Source: Pieris napi
Lineage: Eukaryota; Arthropoda; Insecta; Lepidoptera; Pieridae
Assembly: GCF_905475465.1 (NCBI RefSeq)
Contig: NC_062251.1
Coordinates: forward strand, 1,543,001 to 1,607,000
Length of the DNA stretch: 64,000 nt
Reading direction: 5' to 3'
The notes beneath the pieces were generated by a model, which did no database searches, was not told the origin of the DNA, and saw only the letters and a program-made list of their open reading frames with translations. The translations under genes and the position numbers were made by a program. Below, piece after piece: positions 33,333 through 46,323 of the stretch; the stretch's first letter is position 1; every line of letters begins with the position of its first letter.

Positions 33333-34921
33333 ACCAATATAGTATGATCACATTTATGTAACAATATACAACTGTTGGTATTTACCAAGTAACTGCTTGT
33401 GAAATCTAAATCTATGTATTAAGTGCAGAACAGCCTCACTCAATGTATGCCCACATACAAAGGAAAGCTCAGTATCTGAAGAGAGCAATAATAATAATAA
33501 AATTAAAAATCAGATTGTTGGTACTTTTGTTTTTGTATACTTAGTCTAAATTAGTTATTGTAACTTCCAGTATTTTCTGTTCTGCAGTATGGTTTTGAGC
33601 AAAAGCCTCCTTCCTCTTTCCATTTGGATCTGTTCTTTGCTTCCTCATGATTAGCATTATGATGCTTTCAGCCCGTAGAGAGCAATGGAAACTGTAAATA
33701 GTTCTAAGTTATATATGTCACTCCCAAATTAATGATTCACACTTCTTCTTCTTTTGGTGCTTCTCCATTACTGGAGGGTGGCCGTCTATCTTTTGAAGCC
33801 TGTCTTGTCCTGTGCCAGATTCAGCAGGTCTTCCGCAGTGGTTAAAACAGTTAATTAAAACATACTTAATACTTTTTTACTGGATTTCTGGAGCTTAGTT
33901 TGCATTTATTTATACAAATGAATTGAATAAAAAGTCCTTATTCAATATGTATGTAATATAGGAACTGGTGAATAATAAAATCAATTACCAATTGTAATTT
34001 ATTACATGAATCTTGTGTGACTGATTGGATCTATAGTGAATTCCAAGCATTCTTGATAAACTATGCATGTTCTTCCAGTGAGTGTTGTAAAGTAGCATGT
34101 CTAACAACATATTATGTTTGACTGGTCTTGCCTCTAGGTTGGGATGTGATAGTTATGTAAGACCGAAAACTTACCGCTTCGATCATTAACACATGCAAAT
34201 GAATGCACACAACAAAAATAAAGCTTAGTTTGATGAGAGTCCTTACAACAGCTTGCCTTCTCTCCTTTGTGGTAGATGTACTTTGATGCAGTAATAGAGT
34301 ACAATGGTGGCATGATATATTTTACTTTTTATGTTCTTTTTTTTTTCTGACATAAGTTCTTCAAACACTTCGCGGCATTTATCCAAGTCAAGAGTCAATT
34401 CAATTCCAATTTGTACTAGTGGTTTCTGTGATACATTCTAACGATTACACATTGTAATATAATGTAAACGCTTATACGCTATAATGTAAATGCCCGCGAC
34501 TTTGTTTGCGCAAGATTATACATTTAATAAATTTTTACTGACTTATTGGTGACGTAATAAGATCAAGAAGTTAAATTAATTGAAAATTTACATTTACTAC
34601 CATTTCGCAAGTCAAGGGCGAGCGGGTAAGAAGAACTGGCAAGAAACTTTCCGCCACTCTTTTTAATTGCTAAGTATTGAGACATACAAATTGTTTGAAC
34701 TGGAGCAAATCAATCCTAAGGATTACGATCATTTAATTATTTAAATTTATAAAAAGATTTATTGATTAATTTACGTAGCTTTCTTTCTCTATCCGCTTTC
34801 TTCTAACGCTTCTATACCTTCTATCTTCTCGCCGTATGGCCAAGTGAAAATAAATAAAATTCCGCTGCTGCACAGCTTTGAACCTACGACTTGAGAGTAG
34901 TACGCACTTAATCCACTAGGG

Positions 34922-35330
34922 CAGGGGTCTCCCAAACTACGGTCCGAGGGCCACATCTGGCCCACTGACAGATTTTGTCCGGCCCGCGGAGAGCTAGCAT
35001 ACTTGAAAACTCCTTTTAGAGAACATATTTTTTATAGCAAATTAAATTTAGTTTACTAGTAAAGGACTCTGAAAAATCTTAATTTGATTCGCAATGGCAT
35101 CAAAGTCCGAGAAACGAGTATCAAAATTCTAATATGCAGTGTTGCCGTTTTGCGGACTTTAGTCCGATTTTCAACCTTTTTTAAACGTTGCGTACTTTTT
35201 CGGACTTTTTTTTTCATCAGTGGACTATTTCACTTTTTACCACCGGCAACAATGATAATATGGTTTTGGCCCTCGGAGCTTACTGGAGTAATCAGTATGG
35301 CCCTAAGGCTGGAAAGTTTGGAGACCTCTG
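34922..35330. mobile_element. hAT-type non-autonomous element with 8-bp target duplication
   Basis: Ends CAGGGGTCTCCCAAACTA and the inverse of CAGAGGTCTCCAAACTTTCC. The flanks are the exact 8-bp repeat CACTAGGG (34914-34921 and 35331-35338), diagnostic of hAT. Inserted into a tRNA-headed SINE remnant. No transposase. Confidence 0.9.
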
Positions 35331-35464
35331 CACTAGGGTACCGCTGGTCTCAGTGTAGATGGTAAATTCTTAATTAAGGAAAATTCCATGACTAAACAGA
35401 TACGTAACGCTTTCCTCTTTAATTGAGTGATTTCGTTTTTATTTTAAGCCGATACTAAGTTGAC

Positions 35465-35580
35465 ATAGTTGGCCCAGTGGCTTTAGCATGCGCTTCTCAT
35501 CCCCGAGGTAATAGGTTCGATCCACGGTTGTGCACCAATGGACTTTCTATGTACGCATTTAGTCGCATCAACCTCTTTAG
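35465..35580 (+). mobile_element. SINE-B head fragment
   Basis: Head GTTGGCCCAGTGGCTTTAGC and the CACCAATGGACTTTCTATG block, then truncated. Confidence 0.7.
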
Positions 35581-36025
35581 GTATATCGAGAATTTTCACG
35601 AAATATTAAGGACCGATCAGATCGCCAAACTCCAAAAAAGTACCTACATTGTTTCTTTCCATTTTTCGTCATCGTTTCTTGAAGTAAGGAGAATGGAAAA
35701 AATATATGGTGTTGTTGAGTAGTTTATATATCCATTTTGAAAGATCGATACACGATTTAAATAACTTCGCTCGATAGAAAAAAAAATCCAAACATAGAAA
35801 ATTTTTGACACTGAATTCATTTTATAGGACAATTCTAAGGCTAGAAGTGTTATTTATATTCGAATTATTAAGTACAATAATTATAATATATATATCAACC
35901 TTTTCGATATAAATTAACCACAAATATAAATATTAATTATGGTAAATATAGCAACGTATTCATTGTACAATTTTAGATACCCTTACTTAACTGGCACGCA
36001 AATACACAATATACGAAATATAATA

Positions 36026-36953
36026 CTTTTTGAAGTTATACTTCTTTAGGCGCGTTATGAAAAATTGATGAGAGTGAAATTTTACGATGCGCGCGCACCT
36101 GAGACACAACATTATCAGTGTGATTATAGCCGGCGCGAGCGAGATGGGAATAAGACAATCTACAATTAAAAAGAAATAGAATATGCGTGAAGTTAGCAGC
36201 TATGCCAAGAATTTCGAATGACCATAATGACCTTTGTAGTACCTTTTAAACAAATAAAGGAGTTTTAATTGTTTTTTCAAAGAAATTTAGCAATGCTTTT
36301 TCACAAAGACCTATGGTTACTTAGTTAAAAGGTTCTGAAACATACCTAGTTATTAAATTGAATGAATAATATAATAAAATAATAATTAAATAATATACTA
36401 AATATTAAATATTATTAAATTATTAACGTTAAATATTTATTATTAACTAGCTGGCCTGGCGAACATCGTACCGCCTAACAGTCGATTCTTTTTTTTTATT
36501 AATACTTATTCTGCTATTCGGGACACCGGTCTAGCTAGTAAGATAAAAAAAATAAAGTTGATAAGACAAAAAATACATTATGTCAAAAAATAAATTTTAC
36601 CTTCCCGGAACCCCTCCACTAACACTTGAACTTTATGATATGGTATTAAAGTTCAAATTGCCTTTAAATATTATTACGAATATTTTGTATGGGAATATAG
36701 AAAAGTGTTGTTTTTAGACGTTTTCACTCAATTTTATTTTATTTTTCTCTCCGTAAGAACCATCCTCGTACTTCAAGGAATATTATAAAAAAAGAATGAG
36801 ACAAATCGGTCAAGCTGTTTTCACGTTATGTCGTACAACGGAAAACGGGTTTCATTTTTATATATATATAGATTATTTAATATTTTAAAAAAATAAAGAA
36901 AGCCAAAGAAGTATAACTTCTTACGCGCGTACATAAGTACACGCACCTTTTTT
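36026..36953 (-). mobile_element. MITE-3 related element split by a LINE tail
   Basis: Left end GAAGTTATACTTCTTTAGGC at about 36031. Right end AAGAAGTATAACTTCTTACG and GTACACGCACC at 36903-36953. A LINE tail (36447-36872) lies between them, so it inserted later. Confidence 0.7.
36447..36872 (+). mobile_element. LINE tail, CTAGCTGGCC group
   Basis: CTAGCTGGCCTGGCGAACAT to an AT microsatellite ending TATATAGATT. Copies at 40490-40910 and 43506-43946 are very similar. Confidence 0.8.
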
Positions 36954-37196
36954 AATTTGTAATCATTACCTCAAATGATATAAATTATTATTATAAATTA
37001 ATATTCGTAATCTGGACGAGTTTACAAGTATAAGGTGGCCGGACCTAGTGACACACTTTCGTTCAACACTTGCCGCTACAAGATAAATTCCTAACTCGAT
37101 ATCATGGCTATAACATTACAAACTCCCATGAAGTTTAAACCATTCCTTCCTTGTAGAAATGAACGAAGTATAATATTACTTATATGAACAGTTGGC

Positions 37197-37653
37197 CTAG
37201 TTGAAGTGAAACTTCTTTATCGGGGTTGGAAAAAAATTTTGTGTAACATTTTTTCGTTACGCGTCACATTTTTCGGTTACGCGTCACATGTTTCGGTTAC
37301 GCGTCACATTTGACCGTTACGCGCGTCTTTTTCTTGTCCCTACCAGGGTTGATTCAAAGAGATTCTAAACCATTAATAACAAAAATGTATAATAACGATA
37401 ACAATGATACTAAAAATTTTATTACAATTTATGAAATTCTGTAATAATCTTAGTGGTAATAAGGTAAAATGAAATAATTGTATTATTTGTATTCAAGTCT
37501 GTGATATTAAAAGCCTTTTGTTAAATTTTATCTAATTTAACTTTATTTAACCAATATCTGTTAAGTTGCATATTATAGATAATTTTTTCGAAAAATAAGG
37601 TCATAAAGAAGTTTCACTTCTAACGTGTGTACACTAGTACACGCACATTTTTT
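37197..37653 (-). mobile_element. MITE-3 variant with TTACGCGTCAC repeats
   Basis: GAAGTGAAACTTCTTTATCG at left, AAGAAGTTTCACTTCTAACG and GTACACGCAC at right. Inside the left end is a short tandem run of CGGTTACGCGTCACAT. A relative is at 56332-56662. Confidence 0.75.
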
Positions 37654-37654
37654 T

Positions 37655-37990
37655 TTTTTATAGAACGGGGAGCAAACGGGCAGGAGGCTCATCTGATGTT
37701 AAGTGATACCGCCGCCCATGGACACTCTCAATGCCAGAGGGCTCGCGAGTGCGTTGCCGGCCTTTTAAGAATTGGTACGCTCTTTTCTTGAAGGACCCTA
37801 AGTCGAATTGGCTTATTGACTTCAACTTCTTTCTATGTGCGCATTTAACATTCCCTCGAACGGTGAAGGAAAATATCGTGAGGAAACTTGCCTTAAACAT
37901 TTACGGCGTGTGTCAGGCGTAGGAGGCTGATCACCTACCTGCATATTAGATTGACATGTGATCATGATCATCAGAAATATGAGGCACACT
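37655..37990. mobile_element. Composite: CR1-like LINE tail joined to SINE-B tail
   Basis: 37655-37805 is the reverse strand of the CR1-like reverse transcriptase C-terminus (ends GRRYHLTSDEPPARLLPV on the minus strand). 37815-37990 is the plus-strand tail of SINE-B. Two repeats joined without spacing. Confidence 0.7.
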
Positions 37991-38388
37991 GTAAAAAAAT
38001 ATAGAGCAACTAGCTGACCCGGCAACAAGCATTATTCTTGCAAAACTCGCACTTTTAATACAAAATCTATTATTATATCTATATACGAAATTTTCGTGTT
38101 AAAACTCGTGCGCAAAAAAGTAATCCTTCAATATTTTTCAATAATGTTCGAATATTATCGTAATTTATATTTATTTGCGAGCATCGTAAATCAGGGTATT
38201 CAATTTTTATGTATATCTAAAAATGCGGCTTCGAAAACAACTCTCGCATTCCCGTTTAACGATGTTTTAAAAACTTACTGTTAAATGAAACGAGTATTTT
38301 ATTAATCACTGTGTTAATTATATTTTAATGTTAACCAGACAATGGCGAAAAAGGAAGTAAGCTTATATATTACACAGAGCAAATCATA

Positions 38389-38483
38389 GATACCAGATAT
38401 AACATAGACAATATACTTATTGTCTATGTTATATCTGGTATCAGAAATTATAGAATACATTACTATGTATTCTATAATTTCTG
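38389..38483. repeat. Two adjoining perfect hairpins with TACT loops
   Basis: First: 25-bp arms 38389-38413 and 38418-38442, loop TACT. Second: 19-bp arms 38442-38460 and 38465-38483, loop TACT. They share base 38442. Confidence 0.93.
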
Positions 38484-38879
38484 AAGGCGCCAAATTTACA
38501 TTTCATAGACTAACACTACACAAACAGTGTAGTTCATGGGTTATCACTTAACCGGATTTGGTTTAATACCTGCAGCTGAGTTTTAGTTTGATAGCCATGA
38601 CGTAAAATAAAAGGCTAGCAACGCACCTGCGAGACCTCTGGCATTGAGAGTATTCATGGGTGTTTGTAGTGCAAAATTAAGCGTTAAGTGTTTAGTCTGA
38701 TATTTTAGTGACCTATTTGTAAGTGGGTGACCCGAAATATATCATACATATATCTTACGTTATCTAAGATAAGGGCGGTGTAAGATAAAATGTTCTAGAA
38801 TACAGATGATGCAAGATTGTACTGAAAAAGTACTAGTGACGTCATGGATGTAGGGTATCCTAACAAGGTAGTATATATT

Positions 38880-39099
38880 TTAGCTCTGAGCCACAGATCT
38901 GTATCTGTTCCGTGAGTCTAATAGGCAACTGGCAAGTAAGTCATGTGCCTGATACACACCGTCGAATTTGTCATGCCGGTGTCCTTCACCGTACAAGTGT
39001 TAAATGCGCACATAGAAACTCCATTGGTGCACAGCCGGGGATCGAACTTACGACTCCAGGGATGATAGTCGTACGTTGAAACCACTAGCCCAACACTGC
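38880..39099 (-). mobile_element. SINE-B copy
   Basis: Reverse copy, slightly deleted, with the head block CACAGCCGGGGATCGAAC near the right end. Confidence 0.83.
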
Positions 39100-39240
39100 A
39101 AGCCAAAAAAGAAGAAAAATAATGTAATAATAATAATAGTAAAAATTAACAGTGTATTTATGTAAAGAAGTCCTGGAAGATTTGTGTACAAAAGTATAGC
39201 ATTTCACTAACGTGCACTAATAGGCTGCGAGATAGTGATG

Positions 39241-39542
39241 TCACCGTAAAATTGTAAAAACCGTTAGATTGTAATCTATCTCGCGAGATTATAAACTGTC
39301 GAAAGATTGTGAACCTCAACGAACTGCTTACAAATTAACGTATTATTATTCGGTAGTTATATGAAATTGTTGGGAAGTAAAATTTATCTGTAATTGACCA
39401 AAGAAGTTTGAATGATAACTAAGTGTAGTACAATCTACCGAATAATAATACGTTAAATTGTAAGCAGTACGCTGAGGTTCACAATCTTTCGACAGTTTAT
39501 AATCTCGCGAGATAGATTACAATCTAACGGTGTTTACAATTT
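39241..39542. mobile_element. Foldback element, about 100-bp arms
   Basis: Left arm 39241-39355 (ACCGTTAGATTGTAATCTAT, GCGAGATTATAAACTGTCGA) and right arm about 39430-39542 are inverse copies. A single-arm relative is at 56918-57120. Confidence 0.82.
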
Positions 39543-39549
39543 TACGTTA

Positions 39550-39757
39550 ACAGTGACATAAAATATTGGGTCATTTGTACCAGTATGGCGGTTCTTCTGG
39601 GGTCTTATTAAGAAATGAAAAAAAAGAAAAATTATGATCATAGCGCTGGTACTGGCGGCCCAAGCGCATGGGCGTTAGTCGAACTCGTCGGATTAATTAC
39701 GACTTTCAAACGATTTGTTCCTAATACCTCTCCGGTGTGATTTACAGCCCGCCTATA
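39550..39757 (-). repeat. Dispersed repeat, copy 1
   Basis: Contains CCAGTATGGCGGTTCTTCTG and AGCGCTGGTACTGGCGGCCC. Copy 2 is inverted at 47805-48065. Class unknown. Confidence 0.75.
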
Positions 39758-40186
39758 AGGGGGCGTCCATATATTACGTGAGGTGTTTTTTTTTTTTAAT
39801 TTTCTGTGACTCCCTCCCCCCCTGGTGAGATGTCGTGAGATTTTAATCAACCCCCAACCCCCAATCTCACGTGAGATTTTTCAAAATGTGGGTTTCTTAC
39901 GTAAACGCGTTGGATTGTTATGGTAAAAAGAAAAAAAATTTGCTTCGGGCTTTTATTTACGACTAAAACAAAATAAGTGAAATATTGAGCGTTTAGGTAT
40001 GGAGTTAGCGGGAAGTTGCAGAGATGGCCTTTAGGGTCAACCGTTTTCCTAATTTTTTATTCAATCAGAAAAAAATTGCGTGATATTTGCCGAGACCCCC
40101 CCTCTCTCCAACGTAAGATTAAATGAGATTTGACTCGACCCCCTCCCCCCCCCCCCAAAACCCCACGTAATTTATGGACGCCCCCT
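39758..40186. mobile_element. MITE-2 (GGGGGCGTCCATATATTACG ends)
   Basis: Inverted ends GGGGGCGTCCATATATTACG and ACGTAATTTATGGACGCCCC, subterminal CCCCCCC tracts, non-coding interior. Embedded next to a repeat that recurs inverted at 47805-48065. Confidence 0.85.
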
Positions 40187-40489
40187 AACAAGAACTACTA
40201 ATTAAAATGGATTTGTCCTTATGAATCTTCTCACTAGGTCCATAGTGTCAAGAAGTTGAATAGCCGCAAGATTTATTTATGAAAAAGCTGCATAGCTGGA
40301 GATCACAGAAAGCTCTTATAAAAGTAATTTAATTAAATTTAAAGCGCGCCGGTGCTTAATTAAAAATTCGCGTTGTTTTGAACTGTGTAGTGCAAGCCGA
40401 TATTAATGAGGTTAAAATAACATGACCTATATATTGACCGCATTTTATATGAGGTAAATAAGTGTATGAGGACAAGAATTTATGTTCAA

Positions 40490-40910
40490 CTAGCTGGCCT
40501 GGCGAACATCGTACCGCCTAACAGTCGCTTCTTTATCATTTTAAAATACTTATTCTGCTATTCGGGACACCGGTCTAGCTAAGATAAAAAAAAAAGGTGA
40601 TAAGACAACAAATACATTATGTCAAAAAATAAAAATTTACCTTCCTGGAACCCCTCCACTAACACTTGAACTTTATGCTATGGTATTAAAGTTCAAATTC
40701 ACTTTTAAGTATTATTACGAATATTTTGTATGGGAATATAGAAAAGTGTTGTTTTTAGACTGATTCACTCAATTTTATTTTAATTTTTCTCCGTAAGAAC
40801 CATCTTCGTACTTCAAGGTATATTATAAAAAAAATCAGACAAATCGGTCAAACCGTTTTCATGTTATGTCGTGACAACGGAAAACTGGTTTCATTTTTAT
40901 ATATATAGAT
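40490..40910 (+). mobile_element. LINE tail, CTAGCTGGCC group
   Basis: Second copy, with GGGACACCGGTCTAGCTAAG and an ATATATAGATA end. Confidence 0.8.
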
Positions 40911-40917
40911 AAACACT

Positions 40918-41090
40918 TGGAGCCACTAGGCCAACACTGCTCTCATCCTTGAGGTCGTAGGTTCGATCTCCCTCTGTGCACCAATGGACTGTATGGACGC
41001 ATTTAAATTTCTCTCGAACGGCGAAGGAAAACATCGTGAGGAAACCGGCTTGCCTTAGACCCAAAAAGTCGGCGTGTGTGAGGTATAGAG
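40918..41090. mobile_element. SINE-B with inverted head
   Basis: The first 28 nt are the head in reverse orientation (GCCACTAGGCCAACACTGCT). What follows is the normal plus-strand body from ATCCTTGAGGTCGTAGG to GTGTGTGAGGTAT. A 5' inversion of the kind made during retroposition. Confidence 0.7.
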
Positions 41091-41108
41091 ATTTCATAGC
41101 TATAACAT

Positions 41109-41380
41109 GAGCAGTGTTGGCCTAGTGGCTTCAGCGTGCGTCTCTCATCCCTGAGGTGGTAGGTTCGAACATTTGTGCACCAATGGACTATCTATCTATG
41201 TGCGCATTTAACATTCTCTCGAACGGTGAAGGAAAACATCGTGACGAAACCGGCTTTATATCCAGACAGTGACGATTACAGGAGACTAATCACCTACTTG
41301 CCTATTAGATTGACAAATCATGAAATAAGAGTATACAGATATCTGAGGCCCAGACCTAAAAAGCTAGAAGTGCCACTGAT
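41109..41380 (+). mobile_element. SINE-B copy
   Basis: Full-length plus-strand copy from GAGCAGTGTTGGCCTAGTGG to AGGCCCAGACCTAAAAAGC. Confidence 0.87.
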
Positions 41381-41410
41381 GTGTTTTATATTATTTATTT
41401 TATTACATAA

Positions 41411-41786
41411 CTAGCAGACCGGCCAAGCGTTGCTGTGGCTAAGGTTTTAGTTATATTACATAATAGTAACCTATTCAAGGGAAACGGTAGGAGAACACCA
41501 GTTATGGGGACCACCATGCTTTTTGGGTGGTCATGCCATTAAATTGTAGCTTATTTGAAACGTTGGTACTTTCAACACAGCGCCATCTGTTAGAATTGTG
41601 ACTATCAAATAATAAACAAACATTTTGCAATAAAATAATATTGCGGGTATAAATTGAGATGTAAGCTATCCTATCTTTTAAGTTAGATCAAACTGCACAC
41701 GGTGTGCAAATTTGATTGAAATCGGGTCGGTAGTTTAGGAGACCATAGCGGACAAACAACGTGACACGTAATTTATATATATTAAG
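41411..41786 (+). mobile_element. LINE tail, CTAGCAGACC group
   Basis: CTAGCAGACCGGCCAAGCGT to TTTATATATATTAAG, the most complete copy of the group. Confidence 0.75.
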
Positions 41787-42304
41787 ATAATAGAAACTCA
41801 CGACACAAGACATACATACCTATATCGATGTATATGGTTCCCTTGGAAAGCTTCATCCAAGACATTCCACAAATCTACTTGCAAGCCCTCTGGCTATGTG
41901 AGTGTGTAGGCGACGGCGTCACTTAACATCAGGTGTTTTTTTTTAAACACAGTGTTTTTAATCCCAAAACTTAAAATAAAATCCATTTTTAGTAAACAGT
42001 GTTTTACAAGAACGAAATCTGTTGCGTTGACTTATATCATCATTGTTAATATATTATTAGTCAGACGCTAAATAATATCTTACTTAGAACGATGTGTACT
42101 ATGACATCATGTATGGTTGAGGATGTGTTGTTGAGCGGAGCGATAATTTAATGTTAAAGGATGACTGATTGATCAAAATTTATTTATTTTATCACATTAT
42201 ATATAATAGTATATAGGCGTACATGCGTCAGGTTGTTTCTCTCCTTAAAATATGGCGGGGCCGATGGCTGGCCATGCGTCATACTTGTGGACGGGTGCCA
42301 TAGA

Positions 42305-42513
42305 TAGTGCAATCCACGAAGACGCGTCCCACTATTCCTCCCAACCAATTATAGTATATGTGTGCAAGCTTCAATGTTTAAGTGTTATAACGGTACACAC
42401 GCACACTACAATGAACCGCTGACGTTGCGCAACTGACGCTCGGAGAATACTCCCCGCATCCCGCGATCCCCTCAACCAAAAATTGGTGGGGCGCGTCTTC
42501 GTGAATTGCACTA
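42305..42513. mobile_element. GC-rich TIR element
   Basis: Inverted ends TAGTGCAATCCACGAAGACG and TAGTGCAATTCACGAAGACG, about 28 bp, followed by CGTCCCAC / CGCCCCAC. Interior GC-rich with GCTGACGTTGCGCAACTGAC. TA target duplication likely. No ORF. Confidence 0.8.
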
Positions 42514-43505
42514 TCAATACTTGTCGTACTTGAATTCGTGTATGCGGTGATGTTATATATTCAACTACGAATTTGCGTGTTGATTATACGAGAATGTAAG
42601 TGAGTGCGTGCGTTGTTTTTCCACTCTTTTTAATCGCCAAGTTGTGAATAATACAAATTGTTGGAACTGGTGCAAATAAATCCCAAATCCGTCAAATTTA
42701 TACGAATTGAACACAGCCGTTTATAAGGAGTGTTATTACAAACACGCACAGAAGATTTATATGTATATAAATCGCTAGTCGCTCCGCTTATCACCTTACG
42801 CAAACCGCGAAACACTGGCAGACTGCAAAGTGGTGTCGTGTTATCCTCTTGCGTTTAATTATTCTCAATCCCTTGGGAGTGCGTTCACATTGCAGGGTCA
42901 CAATAATTGAAACAATCTCGTGAAAATTACAGTTAAGATTATTAACGTTATAATAAAGTTTGATATCTCGTTAAAATTTTACTAAAAAAAAATTTTTTTA
43001 TAGCTGTCAAAGTCATTTATTTCAATTTGATCACCTAAAATGGCACTTTTGAACGTCAAATAAAATATAAAGATTATTCTAGTTGTCCCTTCCAAAAGGT
43101 AGTTTCGTGTGGATAGGAATGGGCAAAAAACTCCACACTTACTCTTTTAAAATAGGTTTATAATATTTTATATATGTACAAATATATGTGAAGACAATGT
43201 ACTCCAAGAATAAAACTACTAAAAAGTTAGTATACATGTTCCACACATATTTACAAATATGGAAACCGTAGAATATTAAACATTAAAGAGAAAAAAAAGT
43301 GAGATAAAATAAAAATATGTAAAGACAAAAATCAGCAAACAATTTGATTTTGTCTGGGCTCTATGGAGTAGGACCAGCATGTTTTCAAGCATTTTTATCT
43401 TGCATATAATTGTCTATTTTGTAATATTCTTGTTGTACTTTTAATAAAACATTAAAATTTTCGTTCATTTATTTTTAAAATGTCACAAGGTATTTTATTG
43501 TAACA

Positions 43506-43946
43506 CTAGCTGGCCTGGCGAACATCGTACCGCCTAACAGTCAATTCTTTTTTTTTAAAATACTTATTCTGCTATTCGGGACACCGGTCTAGCTAGTAAG
43601 ATAAAAAAAAGAAAGTTGATAATACAACAAATACATTATGTCAAAAAATAAAAATTTACCTTCCCGGAACCCCTCCACTAACACTTGAACTTTATGATAT
43701 GGTATTAAAGTTCAAATTGCCTTTAAATATTATTACGAATATTTTGTATGGGAATATAGAAAAGTATTGTTTTTAGACGTTTTCACTCAATTTTTTTTTA
43801 TTTTTCTCTCCGTAAGAACCATCCTCGTACTTCAAGGAATATTATAAAAAAAGAATCAGACAAATCGGTCAAGCCGTTTTCATGTTATGTGATATGTCGT
43901 GACAACGGAAAACGGGTTTCTTTTATATATATATATATATATAGAT
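43506..43946 (+). mobile_element. LINE tail, CTAGCTGGCC group
   Basis: Third copy, ending in a long TA run before TAGATTT. Confidence 0.8.
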
Positions 43947-44391
43947 TTAACACAGTACCCCATAAATGATGTTTGAACTTTGGCTAATCTGAAAGATGGT
44001 TGAGCTATTTTATCTTTATTTCTAGTACTAAAATTATGTCTATCATTTATTTTACTAAAAAGATGTTGATTCTTTCTTACATACATAATATTTTCATAAA
44101 TGTATTGGCAAGGTACTGTCATAATATTAATCTTTTTAAAGAGGTCCCTGAAAAAAGTATTTATAGATTTGTCATTTAACAACATTTATTGTGTAATTAT
44201 CGCGTGTCGGCGGAAATTTGTGATACTATTATAGTGCATACGATAATGACTCATTGGAGTGGTGTATGTGATGAGAGAAAGCGGTATATATATATGTCAG
44301 GGAATGCTGGGATTAATTAGGAAATGATGATCGAGTCAATTTTTATTATTGCTTTGATTAATAATTAAGATTCCTTCTATTAGGTGCCGTT

Positions 44392-44656
44392 CAAGTATTA
44401 CGTAAGCACTATAGGGGGGAGGGGGGTCTATGATTTACATATTTGGTGGTTACGTCAACAGTAATTATTTACTTTTTTACACATATTACCCACACATTGT
44501 CTATGCTTGAAAACGAAATGCATTTTCGAGGATTCCTACAAAAAATTAATACGTTTATGTACTATTATTTTTGAGAGCTTTGCTTACTTTGGAGAGGGGG
44601 GTTTGGTTTGTGTGAATTGCAGTAAATATGCTTAGGTAATACTTGCACGCCCCTAA
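44392..44656. mobile_element. MITE-1-like relative
   Basis: Diverged ends GTGCCGTTCAAGTATTACGT and GGTAATACTTGCACGCCCC. The interior motif TTGTCTATGCTTGAAAACGA also occurs at 1726-1755 and 52700-52735 as isolated fragments. Confidence 0.65.
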
Positions 44657-45970
44657 GAATAATAATTTAATTTGCCATTATTTGTTAGTTTGGAATCATT
44701 GTACGTAATGAATATTGTTACGACGAATCAAAGAGCAAATGCCTTGAGTGGGGTCGAGGCGCCATCAAAAAAACACCACCAACCAACAAATTACCTCTTA
44801 TTTTTGCCTAATTTCGGTTTTATTAGTTTACTATTATGGAGCCAAAATTAAACATTCGTTTGACCTAGAGCTGTTACTAGCGATTTTATTAAATTGTATA
44901 TTTTACGAGTTATTTAAATAAAAAGCATTTGGCGTTTACTTCATTTTTGTTCCGCGAACTTCCGGCATACGACTGTTTCACAAGTGACATGAGCGGGCGA
45001 CGGGAGCACTGCGGTTGAAATTATGAATTACTAGTAGACTCGGCCAAGCGTTATATATTACATAGTAGTAAACTATTCAAGAGAAACGGCAGGAGAACAC
45101 CAATCCACCATGCTTTTTTGGTGGTTATGCCATTAAATTGTAGCTTATGTGAAACGTTGGTAATTATTTTGATAAGCATCAATACCTAGGTACGAATAAA
45201 GAGCCTTTTCTAGCGGTGGTATTTTAATAAAAAAAATTAATAAAAGGACGCTTATTGTGACGTAACTATAAAAGATAGAGACATGCTGTCGTGACATTTT
45301 TTATAGATAGTGATGTGTCCTGAAAAATTGTGATACATCATTTTGTTCTATCATTAATAGTTTTCGCAACGCACACGATTGAAGGAAGTTTTTGTTTATT
45401 TTTTACACCTTGGGTTAGATTATTCAAGTTTTACTAGGCATCCCAAATTTTTTTTAAAATGAAACATATTATGTCACTCGGGAATAGTGTAGCTTGCCAA
45501 CGGTGAAAGAATTTTTGAAATCGGTCCTGTAGTTTCGGAGCCTATTCATTTCAAACAAACAAAAAATCAAACCTTTCCTCTTTATAATATTAGTATAGAT
45601 ACTAGCCTAATGCTATCTTAACGTCTTAATGATTGGACTGTAGGCAAATGAAAGTATTTTTCACCTATTCAATTGCACTGTATATAAAATTTTGTTATTG
45701 TATGTGATATGCCTGTGACTTAACCTCATACACCGCCCACATTTTCCTCCGAAAGCCGATATACGAGATAAGACTCAAATTCCCTTGACAAGACACAAGG
45801 ACGAGCTTTGAGGTCGCTGTGTTCCGATGAATTCATTATCGGAAATATTTTGTAGAAAGATTTGTTTTTTAAAACTTTGGTTCGTAATAATGAGCGGTAC
45901 CTAAAACATGGTCTGATAGCTCTGGAAACTAGATTTAAGATTGAATTTCTAGAATATCAATTAGTATTAA

Positions 45971-46318
45971 TTACACGCTTTATATTAGCTTCATCTGTAT
46001 GAATGTATGTAACCGACTCCTTCGGACTCGATTTTGACCCACTTTTAACGGACAGATTTAATTCAAACTTTGCCCACCTGTCAAAGATCGATGACAATGC
46101 AATAATCCGAAAAAAAATTTAAAAAAAATTAACTAAAAAATAAATAATAGTTAAAAAAAACTAAAAAACACGCTTTTAAAGCACATCAAACTAAAAAGTG
46201 AAAAATAATTCCTAATTTCTTAAATCGAGCAACCCACGCTTTTTCACAATATGATGTGCTTTAAAAGCGTGTTTTATAGTTTTTTTAAACTATATTTATT
46301 TTTAATTTGATTTTATTT
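45971..46318 (+). repeat. Repeat T, copy 1
   Basis: Starts TTACACGCTTTATATTAGCT, then GTAACCGACTCCTTCGGACT and GTCAAAGATCGATGACAATG, with inverted AACACGCTTTTAAAGCACAT near the end. In the proposed Slik first intron. Confidence 0.82.
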
Positions 46319-46323
46319 ACTAC

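Noticed and set aside
42420..42500. CpG-island promoter
   Set aside because: The GC-rich patch is the interior of a TIR element (42305-42513), not a gene start.
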